DNA from: an uncultured Spartobacteria bacterium
GTDB taxonomy: Bacteria; Verrucomicrobiota; Verrucomicrobiia; Chthoniobacterales; JAATET01
Assembly (NCBI GenBank): GCA_938011325.1
Contig: CALLUD010000029.1
Span: forward strand, 56,629-120,628
Direction of reading: 5' to 3'
DNA length: 64,000 nucleotides
Program-made: the position numbers and the translations under genes
Part shown: positions 51,733 through 61,028 of the stretch, piece after piece
How the letters are laid out: each line of letters begins with the position of its first letter
How positions within the stretch are numbered: position 1 is the stretch's first letter
The notes under the pieces: generated by a model
Database searches by the model: none
Told to the model about the DNA's origin: nothing
Seen by the model: the letters and a program-made list of their open reading frames with translations, nothing else

Positions 51733-52944
51733 TCAGGCAGCCTGACGGCGCCGACGGCGGTAGTGCCAGCCCCCCAGCACAGCACCCACCACGCCCAGCA
51801 GCGCAGTCACACTCGGCTCAGGAACGGCCGCGAACGACAGCACATAGTCATCACCCTCGCGCGAGAGGATCGCCTGGTAGGTCGAGTCGTCGAACCCGGT
51901 GATGCTCAGGAACGCGAAATCCTCGGTCGTGACGTTCTGGAAGATCGTGTAGGTCTCGTCATAGCTGAAACCCTCCCCCTGGATGATGTTCAGCGTCGCA
52001 AGGTCGGAACCCAGGAGCCAGTCCCCCGCCGTGCCGAAGGCGATGAGATCCGACTGCGTGCCGAGCGTGAACTCCAGATAGGAACCCTCCTGGAACGTAA
52101 GCCGGCTTTCCTCGTGAGTGAAATCGAACGTGAGGGTGCCCACGCTGTTTTCACCCGGCGAAAGCGTGCCGCGAATCCGCACTCTACGTCCACTCGTGGG
52201 TGCGATGATACCCGTGCCGCCCAACGTGGCGCCACTCTCCACCAGGACTCCACCGTTTCCAACGCCGGAACCCGACGTGTTGCTGATAAACAGGGTTCCC
52301 TCCGCCACGGTGATGGCCGTGTTGTGGTCGAACGTGCTTGCCCCCCCTGTCAGCCGCAGAGTGCCAGCACCCGTCTTGTTGAAGCGGCCGTTGTCGATCA
52401 CGCCCTTGATGGTGAGTTCATCCCCCTCGGCAATCTCAAAGGTGCGGAGGTTATTGCGCAGACCGACCGTGAGCCCCTCCTCGAAGACGACCGGCGTTTT
52501 ATCTGCCGTGTTGACCAGCAAATTCACGCGGTCGGACCCCGCCAGCGTGACCGAGTTGTTATTTGCCGTAAATGTGTAACCGCCCGTGAGCACGCTCACG
52601 GTGCCGATAAAGGTCTGGCCGTTCGAACCGAGGTTGCCAACGGTCACGGTGCCCGCCGTGCCACTGAAGATCGCTACGATCAAATTCTCGCCGTTGTAGC
52701 CAAAATTCGTCCTCGCGTCCGTCCACGAGTAAAAGGTCTCGTTTTCCTCGTCATACCATCTGCTGGGGTTCGCGTTGTTTTGAGACCAGGTCCCATCGCC
52801 TCCCCGTTCGCCCTCCTCCCCGGCACCATACCAGTAGAGGGGAGTATCGACGGCCCGTAGGGACCCCGCTGTGAGGATTCCCATCGTCGCGGCGAGGACG
52901 CCGCCAAGGAATCTGTGACGCAAAAACAAGGATGTGTGCTTCAT
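51733..52944 (-). CDS. PEP-CTERM beta-strand repeat protein flanking cassette 2
   Basis: The 403-residue protein has an intact signal peptide (GGVLAATMGILTAGSLRA). Autotransporter-associated beta-strand features lie in the middle (KTGAGTLRLTGGASTFDHNT, VESGATLGGTGIIAP, GTLSPGENSVGTLTFDF), with no catalytic motif. The C-terminus VPEPSVTALLGVVGAVLGG followed by RRRRR is a standard PEP-CTERM signal. It diverges from the cassette 2 B gene across a 328-base spacer. Unlike the two larger repeat proteins in this window its reading frame is unbroken. It is likely anchored or released at the surface after exosortase processing. Confidence 0.87.
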   Translation of the reverse strand: MKHTSLFLRHRFLGGVLAATMGILTAGSLRAVDTPLYWYGAGEEGERGGDGTWSQNNANPSRWYDEENETFYSWTDARTNFGYNGENLIVAIFSGTAGTVTVGNLGSNGQTFIGTVSVLTGGYTFTANNNSVTLAGSDRVNLLVNTADKTPVVFEEGLTVGLRNNLRTFEIAEGDELTIKGVIDNGRFNKTGAGTLRLTGGASTFDHNTAITVAEGTLFISNTSGSGVGNGGVLVESGATLGGTGIIAPTSGRRVRIRGTLSPGENSVGTLTFDFTHEESRLTFQEGSYLEFTLGTQSDLIAFGTAGDWLLGSDLATLNIIQGEGFSYDETYTIFQNVTTEDFAFLSITGFDDSTYQAILSREGDDYVLSFAAVPEPSVTALLGVVGAVLGGWHYRRRRRQAA

Positions 52945-53272
52945 GGATTGAACAGTTTTATCGGTTCAACGACTATCTCACTCGTATATAAAATCCAGAA
53001 ATTTTTCGCCTATGACGTGACGTTTGGCACTCGGGCACCCCCGGTCCTCGTGCGAGTATTTCCCAATACCGTTAGGATATTTCCGGCCTTTCAGGTCGAT
53101 TATTCCTATATCAATCAGTGAGTTATGGATGTTGTCGTGATCATAGGAAGGTTTGGCGAAAAACATTTCGGCCACACCCATCAATCACTCAATGGGCCGC
53201 GTTTCCTGACAGTCAAAATCGTTCAAATCTATTGACGACTGTTTCAATCGTATTAAATTCCGAACGTCACCG
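52945..53272. promoter_or_regulatory. AT-rich divergent spacer between the PEP-CTERM gene and cassette 2
   Basis: The 328 bases are notably AT-richer than their surroundings and hold no convincing gene. TTGAAC (52948-52953) and GTTCAA (52964-52969) form an inverted repeat with a 10-base centre immediately before the PEP-CTERM start. A TTGACG near 53233 could be a -35 for the cassette, but its -10 is not clear. Promoters for both directions must lie here. Confidence 0.45.
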
Positions 53273-53734
53273 ATGAAAACGAAGATCAACCTTCCAAAAA
53301 ATCGTCTCCGTCGAGCGTTCAGTCTCGTCGAGGTGACGCTCGCTCTGGGCCTCACCTCATTCGCCCTGGTAGCTGTGCTCGGATTGATGCCGGTTGGCTT
53401 CACCAGCATGCGCGACGCGGTGGACGCCACCGCCGAGAGTCAGATCCTGCGCGAAATCCGCGCGAAGGCGCAGCAGACCCTGTTTGTCGATCTCCCGTCC
53501 GTGTTTGCCGATCGGGAGTTTTTCTTTGCGGAGACGGGCGTCGAAACCACGAAGGATTCCTTCGAGAGGCGTTACGTCGTGAAGACCTCGGTGGATGCCC
53601 CGGTTTATCCCGGTTCCGAGAACGCCGCTTCCGACAGCCTTTCGACCCTGACGATCGAGATCACCACGGGCGAAGGCGAGAACTGCAAGACTTCCCTCAA
53701 GCACCTGCTCATCGCGAATCACGGCGGCTACTGA
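53273..53734 (+). CDS. Verru_Chthon cassette 2 protein B (TIGR02598), GspI-like pseudopilin
   Basis: The 153-residue protein has a basic leader MKTKINLPKNRLRRA, then FSLVEVTLALGLTSFALVAV, with mature Phe1 after Ala and Glu5 present. LGLMPVGFTSMRDAVDATAE is characteristic of this family. The short C-terminal domain (RYVVKTSVDAP ... LTIEITT) matches cassette 1 protein B in plan but not in Cys content. First gene of the operon, its stop overlaps the C start (TGATG). Confidence 0.88.
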   Translation: MKTKINLPKNRLRRAFSLVEVTLALGLTSFALVAVLGLMPVGFTSMRDAVDATAESQILREIRAKAQQTLFVDLPSVFADREFFFAETGVETTKDSFERRYVVKTSVDAPVYPGSENAASDSLSTLTIEITTGEGENCKTSLKHLLIANHGGY

Positions 53735-54714
53735 TGCCATTCTCCCCTGCACACCCCCGCAGGTCCCGACGCGAGGGGTTCTCGCTCGTGGAGCTGATGG
53801 TTGCGATGGCCATCGTCATGGTGCTGCTCGTCGGGATTCTTTCCGTGCTCACCGAGGTTTCGTCCTCCTGGCAACGGGTCTCGGACAAGGTGGACTCGTT
53901 CCAGAACGCCCGGCTCGCCTTCGAGCTTCTCGGCGAAAATCTCAGCCGCGCGACGCTGAACACTTACATCGACTACGATGATCAGAAGCAGCCCACGCGC
54001 TACCGGCGCGCATCGGACCTCGCGTTTCTCGTCGGACCGGCGGGCGAAAACGGGCTTCCCGGCACGCCCGGCACAGGCCAGGCCGTGTTCTTTCAACTGC
54101 CTGCGGGACACACCTCCGACCAGGGCAACTTCGGCTTGCTCCGGAACCTTTTGAACACCTGCGGCTACTTCGTCGAATTTTGCCAAAATCCCACCGTGCC
54201 GCCTCACGTCCGGAATGCCTCGAATCCGTGGCGTTACCGCCTCATGCAGGTGATCGAGCCCACGGAAGATAACAAGATTTACAGGTCGTCCAGTTCGACC
54301 AGCTGGGCGACGCAAGTCCGTGCGTCCGCCGCGCCCATCGCCGACAACGTGATCGCGCTGATCATTCGCCCGCAGGACCCGGGCGCCGCGGATCCCGATC
54401 TCTCATCGAATTACCATTACGACACCCGCGCCAACGCCGAGGCGAGCCCGCAGCCGCTTACCGCGCACCAGCTGCCGCCGGTGCTCGCGCTGACGATGAT
54501 CATTCTCGACGAAAAGTCCGCTCTCCGCATCGAGGACGGATCGAAGCCCCCATCGATTATTCAGAAAGCGCTCGCCGGAAAATTCACCCAGCAGAGCGAG
54601 AGCCAGTTCCAGAGCGACTTGCGCGCGATCGAGGGAGCACTCCGCAAGGAGCGGCTGAATTACCGCGTCTACACGACCTCGATCACCCTCAAGGAATCGA
54701 AGTGGAGCCCATGA
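53734..54714 (+). CDS. Verru_Chthon cassette 2 protein C (TIGR02599), GspJ-like pseudopilin
   Basis: The 326-residue protein has the leader RRSRREG then FSLVELMVAMAIVMVLLVGI, a canonical G^F site with Glu5. EVSSSWQRVSDKVDSFQNAR then LAFELLGENLSRATLNTYID follow, matching the long helix and early motif of this family. A Cys pair lies in LLNTCGYFVEFCQNP near residue 145. It has no Pro/Thr insert, unlike its cassette 1 counterpart. The stop overlaps the D start (ATGA). Confidence 0.9.
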   Translation: MPFSPAHPRRSRREGFSLVELMVAMAIVMVLLVGILSVLTEVSSSWQRVSDKVDSFQNARLAFELLGENLSRATLNTYIDYDDQKQPTRYRRASDLAFLVGPAGENGLPGTPGTGQAVFFQLPAGHTSDQGNFGLLRNLLNTCGYFVEFCQNPTVPPHVRNASNPWRYRLMQVIEPTEDNKIYRSSSSTSWATQVRASAAPIADNVIALIIRPQDPGAADPDLSSNYHYDTRANAEASPQPLTAHQLPPVLALTMIILDEKSALRIEDGSKPPSIIQKALAGKFTQQSESQFQSDLRAIEGALRKERLNYRVYTTSITLKESKWSP

Positions 54715-55322
54715 TCCCGCGCATTTCCATTTCTTCGATCCGGCGCATTCGCGCGCTGTCCGTCGTCGAGTTGCTCGTCGTCATGGTCGTGCTCATCGTG
54801 CTGCTGTCGCTCGCGGCACCGGCCGTCCTTTCACCGCTTCGCGGATCGAATCTCAACCGCGCCGGGCAGATTGTCGGCGATCAGATCGCCCTCGCGCGGC
54901 AGGAGGCACTCACTCGCAACCGCGAGGTGCAGGTGCGCTTTTATCATTGGCCATCGGGCCTGAATGCCGGCTGGCGTGGCGTGCAGGTGTGGCGTGTGGA
55001 GATGGAAAACGGCGACCTCACCGAGGTGCCGGTGAGTCGTCTGCAAAAGCTGCTCGACGGCATTGCCATCTCCGACCAGTCGTCCCTTTCTCCGCTCCTC
55101 GACGCCGACAACACCATCGGTGGGCAGGCCACCATTGGAAACGAAAAGGTCAACTACGTCGGCTTTCGCTTCCGACCGGGCGGCGGCACGGACAGCTCCG
55201 TCACCGCCACGAACAATTTCCTCACTCTCCACGCGATCGAGGACAAGTCCTCCCCGCCGGCCAATTTCTACACCCTTCAAGTCGACCCTCTCACCGGGAA
55301 GGTGAGCGTCTTCCGGCCATGA
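54711..55322 (+). CDS. Verru_Chthon cassette 2 protein D (TIGR02596), GspH-like pseudopilin
   Basis: The ATG at 54711 is chosen because it forms an ATGA overlap with C. Another ATG three codons earlier is possible. The product is 203 residues. The pilin segment is RIRALSVVELLVVMVVLIVL, with Glu5 but Ala-Leu in place of Gly-Phe at the cleavage site, a non-canonical prepilin motif. The soluble part has LARQEALTRNREVQVRFY and ends LQVDPLTGKVSVF, the same last strand as in cassette 1 protein D. The gene stands third here but first in cassette 1. Confidence 0.87.
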   Translation: MIPRISISSIRRIRALSVVELLVVMVVLIVLLSLAAPAVLSPLRGSNLNRAGQIVGDQIALARQEALTRNREVQVRFYHWPSGLNAGWRGVQVWRVEMENGDLTEVPVSRLQKLLDGIAISDQSSLSPLLDADNTIGGQATIGNEKVNYVGFRFRPGGGTDSSVTATNNFLTLHAIEDKSSPPANFYTLQVDPLTGKVSVFRP

Positions 55323-58300
55323 ATCGATCCACCATTCTTCGACGCGAACAGGGATTTGCCCTCGTTGCCGTGCTCGTCATCCTCGTTCTGCTGCTCGTGC
55401 TCGTGCTCGGCTTCTTCCTGCGCACTTCGACCGAGCGGACCGTCGCTGCAAGCCATCAGGAAGGCGTCTCCGCGGAACTTCTCGCCGATACCGCTGTCGA
55501 TCTCGTGAAGGGACAGATTCACATGGCCACGAGCCAGGGAGGCACCGTTGCGTGGGCGTCGCAGCCGGGAATGATCCGCACCTTCGACAACACCGGCAAT
55601 GCGTTGAAGTCCTACAAGCTCTACTCCGCCGACGAACTCATCACCAGCGATCCCGTCGTGGAATCGGGTCTGTCGGTCGATGCGCCGCCGGATTCCTGGG
55701 CGGACGATCCGGCGCTTTGGACGGACCTCAACGCTCCCATCGCGGCCGGCTCGGAAAAGATTTTCCCAATCCTCGATCCACATCCCGACGACGGCAATCT
55801 CGAGGATGCCTCCGACAATCCCATCGCAGAGGGCTTCCGTGTGGTCGCCGCTCCAGGCGCAACCAGCCGGCAGCCGGTCCCCATGCCCGTGCGATGGCTC
55901 TACATGTTGAGCAATGGCAGTCTCGTCGCGCCCACCGGCGGCTCCGGAAAGGTCGCGTCCGTGCCCGTGCCGGATGGCGAGGAAATCGTGGGACGAATTG
56001 CGTTCTGGACCGATGACGACACGACCAAGGTGAATCTCAACACCGCGAGTGAGGGCACCTACTGGGACACGCCGCGCATGAATACGGAGGATGATCGCGA
56101 CCTCGCTCAATTCCAGCCGGCACGAAACGAATGGCAGAGCTATCCCGGTCACCCGGCCACAACGAGCCTCTCCGCGGTGTTTCCAGACCTCGCGCTGGAG
56201 GAGATCTACCAAATTGCACCGCGCATCGTGGACGGAGGTTCGAGAAATGGAACCACCCGTGCCGACGATCCGATCGTCGCCGATGACGACCGCCTCTACG
56301 CCAGCACGGACGAAGCCATCCTTTCAACGGACAACCGCACATCGTCACAAATCGGTGGAAAATACGATCAGGAGGACCTCGCGCGGGCACGATTCTTCCT
56401 CACCACGCACAGCCGGGCGCCGGAGACGAATCTCTTCGACCTTCCCCGCATCGCCTGCTGGCCGATCTTCCGGGATCTGAACCCGGCACGAGTCACCGTC
56501 TTCGACAAGCTCATTGCCTTCTGCTCCTCGATTGGCACGGGAGCGGACGCCAAGCCCTACTACTTCCAGAGGGCCGATCATCTGAGCCCGCGCACCGATA
56601 TCGAAATCGCTCGCAACCAGCAGCTCTACAGCTATCTTCGGCAGCTCACCAGCCAGCCCGTTCCCGGCTTTGGCGGCAATTTCCTCGCGAAATACGGGGC
56701 CGACCGCGACCAGATCCTCACCGAGATCTTCGACTACATCCGGTCCACGAATCTCTGGGACTTCCTGCTCGACGAAAAGAGCCGCTACACACCCTACAAA
56801 AACCACCAGCCAGGTATCGGCTGGGTGACGCCGTCGCAGAAAGGCGACACCATGGGCTTCGGACGGGCCTACACATTGTCGGAGTTCGGCGTCCAGTTCA
56901 TCTGCAACGCCGTTGCGGACGACCCCTCCACCCCAGCCGACGAGTCTGCCGGCAGCAACGTTCCCGCAAATCGTCTGCTCAACGGCCAGCTCCTCAACCC
57001 GGGTGAAAAGTGCATCCAGGCCATGGCGCTCCTGGAGTTTTTCTCGCCCTCGCTGGGGTGGAACAAAATCGTCGCCAACATGCGGGTGAAGATCACCGGT
57101 CTGGAGAACCTCACCATCACAGCCGGTTCCGTCACCGCGCCCCTTTTCCCCAAGCTCACGGGTTCCGAGGCCGCTGTGGTCTACTCCGAAAACGCGAACG
57201 CGGAAAATCTGCCGGAAAATGGCAATGGCGGACCGCTGGCCAAGGGCCGCACCTGGGGCGGCACACCGGGCACCCGCTACTTCCTTTACCGGAGGGGCGC
57301 GCCGGCCCGCGGGGGACTCAAGGCTGACAAAGGGGAACTCTATCCCTTTATCGGCGAGCCCATTCGCATCCCCGCACCGCCCACCGGCGGCACCATGGAA
57401 TTCAGCGGCGGCGACATCACCGTCCAGATCTACGCGGACCGAAACAGCAACATGTCCGAGACGGATCTGATCCAGACGATTCACATCAAGATGCCGCCGG
57501 CCACGCTTCCGATCCCTGATCTCGTGACCGAGCCGAAAAAGGACAAGGAACAATACTGGGCCCTGTCTCTTCAGGGCCCGATTTCCGGCAACGGTCGCCT
57601 CTATTACGACTTCCGCCCTGTCTTTCACGAGAAAGACGTCGTTCGGACCGTCGTTCCGCGTCATGGCGATTACCGTCTCGTGGCAGCGAGCCACGAGGTG
57701 CCCGCGAGCGTCTTCGCTCCACCGGACACCGCCGCCTATCAGGATCCCTCGAGACGGCTTGTTCACACCTTCACCCAGTCCTACGCCAGCAACTTCGAGC
57801 CCGGCTTCGGCGCGGTCGGCAAGCTCCTGCCGGGAACCAATTTCCCGGCCGGCAAGCAACCCGATTTCCCCGCCGACGCCACCGCCTCACCGGCTCTTAC
57901 AGGCGACTTCGACAGCGGCCTGCCGACGACCATGGACGGCCCCTTCATCAACAAGCCCGACGAAGGAAACGCCCGCACGAACAACAACAAGATCCCCTAC
58001 TTCGACACGGCCGACAAAAACTGGACGGCCAACATGGGCGAGCAGGAAAAGACCTTCTCCGCTCCCAACCGCCAGATCCCTTCACCTGGAATTTTTGGTT
58101 CGCTCTCAACCGGCGTGAAAGCCGGCAAGCCCTGGCAGACGCTGCTCTTCCGCCCGCAGAAGAACCACCCCGCCGCATCCACGAAGATCCCCGATCACCT
58201 CTTCCTCGATCTGTTCTGGATGCCCGTCGTCGAGCCCTACGCCATCAGCGACCGTTTCTCCACCGCAGGGAAAATCAATCTCAATCACCAGATCCTTCCC

Positions 58301-58906
58301 TTCACCTACATCAAGCGGCCGACCGGGCTTATTGCGGTGCTGAAATCCGAAAAAGTCGCCGCCATCCCGAACAGCAAGGCCTCCGTATACAAAGGCGTCG
58401 TCGGCTCCAATGACTTCGCGAGCAAACAGACGCCCGACAACTACCGCCTCGACATCGACATCGACGAGACGCTCAAGCAACTCGACACCGAGTATTTCGA
58501 TCAGGGGAAAATCTTCCGCTCCGCAACGGAGATCTGCGACGTCCACATCGTTCCCGTCGGCCAGAAAGCCGAGAACATGGAGTCTTTCTGGTCGTCCTAT
58601 GCCCTCACGGCCGACAACCTCCGCGAGCGCATTTACACGACGCTCTACCCGCGCCTGACGACAAAGTCGAACACCTACACCGTTCACTACCGCGTCCAGA
58701 GCCTCAAGAAATCGAAGGACACTCCACCGAACCAGTGGGACGAATCCCGCGATTCCGTGCGCTCCGAGCAGCGAGGCTCGGTGACAATCGAGCGCTTCAT
58801 CGATGCCAACGATCCGAACATCCCCGATTACGCGGCAAATCCCACCGAGACGAAGACTTTGGGAAGTTTCTACCGGTGGAGAACGGTCGTGAGCCGGAAG
58901 TATTAA
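55319..58906 (+). CDS. Verru_Chthon cassette 2 protein A (TIGR02600), GspK-like large subunit
   Basis: The ATG at 55319 overlaps the D stop. The same frame is open further upstream but is antithetic to D there. The product has 1,195 residues. The N-terminus is REQG^FALVAVLVILVLLLVLVL with no Glu5, as in GspK. VGRIAFWTDDDTTKVNLNTA near residue 230 is the GspK-like segment. The big soluble part carries ELLADTAVDLVKGQIHMATS early and a long C-terminal region ending FYRWRTVVSRKY. It ends in a 4-base tail-to-tail overlap with the PEP-CTERM gene. Confidence 0.9.
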   Translation: MNRSTILRREQGFALVAVLVILVLLLVLVLGFFLRTSTERTVAASHQEGVSAELLADTAVDLVKGQIHMATSQGGTVAWASQPGMIRTFDNTGNALKSYKLYSADELITSDPVVESGLSVDAPPDSWADDPALWTDLNAPIAAGSEKIFPILDPHPDDGNLEDASDNPIAEGFRVVAAPGATSRQPVPMPVRWLYMLSNGSLVAPTGGSGKVASVPVPDGEEIVGRIAFWTDDDTTKVNLNTASEGTYWDTPRMNTEDDRDLAQFQPARNEWQSYPGHPATTSLSAVFPDLALEEIYQIAPRIVDGGSRNGTTRADDPIVADDDRLYASTDEAILSTDNRTSSQIGGKYDQEDLARARFFLTTHSRAPETNLFDLPRIACWPIFRDLNPARVTVFDKLIAFCSSIGTGADAKPYYFQRADHLSPRTDIEIARNQQLYSYLRQLTSQPVPGFGGNFLAKYGADRDQILTEIFDYIRSTNLWDFLLDEKSRYTPYKNHQPGIGWVTPSQKGDTMGFGRAYTLSEFGVQFICNAVADDPSTPADESAGSNVPANRLLNGQLLNPGEKCIQAMALLEFFSPSLGWNKIVANMRVKITGLENLTITAGSVTAPLFPKLTGSEAAVVYSENANAENLPENGNGGPLAKGRTWGGTPGTRYFLYRRGAPARGGLKADKGELYPFIGEPIRIPAPPTGGTMEFSGGDITVQIYADRNSNMSETDLIQTIHIKMPPATLPIPDLVTEPKKDKEQYWALSLQGPISGNGRLYYDFRPVFHEKDVVRTVVPRHGDYRLVAASHEVPASVFAPPDTAAYQDPSRRLVHTFTQSYASNFEPGFGAVGKLLPGTNFPAGKQPDFPADATASPALTGDFDSGLPTTMDGPFINKPDEGNARTNNNKIPYFDTADKNWTANMGEQEKTFSAPNRQIPSPGIFGSLSTGVKAGKPWQTLLFRPQKNHPAASTKIPDHLFLDLFWMPVVEPYAISDRFSTAGKINLNHQILPFTYIKRPTGLIAVLKSEKVAAIPNSKASVYKGVVGSNDFASKQTPDNYRLDIDIDETLKQLDTEYFDQGKIFRSATEICDVHIVPVGQKAENMESFWSSYALTADNLRERIYTTLYPRLTTKSNTYTVHYRVQSLKKSKDTPPNQWDESRDSVRSEQRGSVTIERFIDANDPNIPDYAANPTETKTLGSFYRWRTVVSRKY

Positions 58907-60966
58907 ACCTCCGACTTCCGCGTGCGCTTCACAGCCACGAGGCGCCGCGTGATTGCCAGCGCTACGGCACACACTCCAAGCAAGCCCAGGACGGTCGGCT
59001 CGGGCACCGTGGTCAGGATCGTGTAACCGCCCAGCCCCTCGTAGCCGCTGAAGGCTCTCGCCGCCTCCTCGCTCTCGAAGTAACCAAAAAGGAAGTCCGC
59101 CGTATCCGTGCTGACTTTCCACTCCGTGCCATCCCAGAGCTGGATGGTCCCTCCGGAAATCAGCGTCACAACGTGATCCGTCTGGTCCCCGAAGAGAGCC
59201 AGATAACCTCCGTCCAGACGCAAAAAGTTCTCCGTTCCGCCGGATACGGAAATATCGATGGACCCTCCAAAGGGGGCGTCGCCCACCCGGACGATCCCTC
59301 CCTCCACGATGGTCAGCGTGCTGCCCGAGCCCATCTCACCCACAACGAGACTGCCTGCGAGAGCCAGAATCGATCCCCTGCCACGCACCATCACCGCCCC
59401 CGTGGAATCTTCCCAGCGGCCAACGTCCCCTTTCCCGCCGATGAAAACCGAGCCTCCGTCCTCGATAACGAGCTCGCCCGTGCCGAAACGTCCCACGGAG
59501 AGGTCCGACTCCGTCGTCCATTTCGAGTTCGCTCCTCGCACAGTCACCAGCCCGTGCGATCCACTGGAATAGCCGAGAAAGCCTGATCCGCTGGAAACCG
59601 AGCCTCCGTCTTCGATCACAATTTCCCCCGTGCCGTAAACACCTACGTAAAACTCTCCGTCAATCGTCCACGTTGAGCCCACTCCCCGCACCGTCGCACT
59701 TCCCTGCGACCCGGTGGAATAACCCAGATGGCCTCCCAAGCGGGTGGAAACGGACCCGCCATCCTCGACCACGAGCTCACCGGTTCCGAGGTTGCCCACA
59801 TAGAGAGACTCAACCGCCCAGGCCGATCCCGCTCCGCTGACCGTCACCCTGCCTTGCGCCCCTTGGGAATCACCGACATATCCCCGTGATCCGGTGAAGA
59901 CCGTCCCTCCCTCTTCGATCAAGAGCTCACCCACGCCCTCACGTCCCACAAAAAGCTCTTCTTCAATCTCCCATCTCGAATTCATCCCTCGCACCGTTGC
60001 CCTGCCATCGGCGCCCTCCGAATAGCCCAGATATCCGTATGCGGAGACCACCTCGATTCCCTCCGCAATGGTGAGCTCCCCTGTGCCCCGGTAACCCGCT
60101 CCCAAGTCCCCACGACCATCCGCCGTCACCTTCAGTTGCCCTCCGCTGCCGAAATTCACCGTCTGCGGGAGTCCGTGCGTCGCATCGAACACCAAATTCA
60201 CCCCGTCCAGCACCACACCGCTCGCTTCCAACACCCCGTCCCCCTTGAGGGCTGCCAGCGAGGCAAAAAGCGTTCCCGTCTCAACCCGACCGCCGTTTTC
60301 GATGATGAGCTCTCCCGCACCCTCATCCCCGACGTAAAGCCCCTCCCCAACCGTCCACGTTCCCCTCACCGTCACAACTCCCGTAGCCCCTCCTGGTAAC
60401 CGAGGTATCCATGCCGACCGGTGGACACCAAACCTCCTTCCTCGATGACCAAATTCCCAGTGCCCGCGCGCCCCACGGAAAGATCGGAGCCAATGGCCCA
60501 CATTGCGCCGGCTTGCACAGTCACCTCCCCCGTCGCGCCCTCTCCATAACCCAGATCGCTTTTCCCTGCGGAAACCGAGCCTCCCTGTCCCGAACCGCCC
60601 GACATACAGCGCATCCTCAATCGTCCAGCTCGAGCCCGTTCCCCGCACACGGGCCTCACCCAGGGAACCGTCCCAATAGCCGAGGGAGGCCCCCCAGCCC
60701 GTGGAAACCATTCCTCCCTCCTCAATCACAAGTCCGCCCGTGCCGAGATTTCCCACGTTCAAATCAAAGTCTGTGGCCAATTCCGAACCGGCATTCGCCA
60801 CAGCAAGGGCGTATCCATCGAGCGTCAGGTTAAAGGAAAAAGCCGTGCCGCCGTTGGCGATTTCTGCATTGTTGCCGGGACCCGGCAGACCGCTCGACCA
60901 ATTCGCTCCGACTCCGTAATCCCCCGATGGGACGGTCCAGGCGGTATCGGACCTCGCGGCACTCAT
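58903..60966 (-). CDS. PEP-CTERM/T5SS repeat (TIGR04393) protein with frameshifts
   Basis: 687 codons are open. Repeats of about 55 residues, with core GTGELVIEDGGSVSxGxxG, LGYSxGSxGxxTVRG and SxWxIxxxLYVG, occur about nine times. This is the T5SS/PEP-CTERM-associated repeat TIGR04393. The C-terminus is VPEPTVLGLLGVCAVALAIT with a basic tail. Between about 60590 and 60388 the open frame reads a non-repeat Arg/Gly-rich sequence, while the frame one base away reads good repeats, so the gene has a short deletion and a compensating one-base loss. The signal peptide lies out of frame upstream (separate entry). As sequenced it would be poorly exported. Confidence 0.8.
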   Translation of the reverse strand: MSAARSDTAWTVPSGDYGVGANWSSGLPGPGNNAEIANGGTAFSFNLTLDGYALAVANAGSELATDFDLNVGNLGTGGLVIEEGGMVSTGWGASLGYWDGSLGEARVRGTGSSWTIEDALYVGRFGTGRLGFRREKRSGLWRGRDGGGDCASRRNVGHWLRSFRGARGHWEFGHRGRRFGVHRSAWIPRLPGGATGVVTVRGTWTVGEGLYVGDEGAGELIIENGGRVETGTLFASLAALKGDGVLEASGVVLDGVNLVFDATHGLPQTVNFGSGGQLKVTADGRGDLGAGYRGTGELTIAEGIEVVSAYGYLGYSEGADGRATVRGMNSRWEIEEELFVGREGVGELLIEEGGTVFTGSRGYVGDSQGAQGRVTVSGAGSAWAVESLYVGNLGTGELVVEDGGSVSTRLGGHLGYSTGSQGSATVRGVGSTWTIDGEFYVGVYGTGEIVIEDGGSVSSGSGFLGYSSGSHGLVTVRGANSKWTTESDLSVGRFGTGELVIEDGGSVFIGGKGDVGRWEDSTGAVMVRGRGSILALAGSLVVGEMGSGSTLTIVEGGIVRVGDAPFGGSIDISVSGGTENFLRLDGGYLALFGDQTDHVVTLISGGTIQLWDGTEWKVSTDTADFLFGYFESEEAARAFSGYEGLGGYTILTTVPEPTVLGLLGVCAVALAITRRLVAVKRTRKSEV

Positions 60967-60968
60967 CG

Positions 60969-61028
60969 AAAAAACGCGACCGCTGCTATGATAACAAGAA
61001 TCCTGTTGTAGAACTGATCCATTCTCAT
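60969..61028 (-). other. Displaced signal-peptide start of the TIGR04393 repeat gene
   Basis: On the minus strand an ATG at 61028 (or 61022) reads MRMDQFYNRILVIIAAVAFF, a good signal peptide, and stops at TGA. Adding one T to the T6 run (60969-60974) joins it to FSMSAARSDTAW in the long frame. The true gene start is therefore probably 61028. Confidence 0.65.

Noticed and set aside
54947..55318. Upstream extension of the cassette 2 A gene
   Set aside because: The frame is open but overlaps protein D in another frame and lacks pilin features. The ATG at 55319, overlapping the D stop, starts right before the pilin segment.
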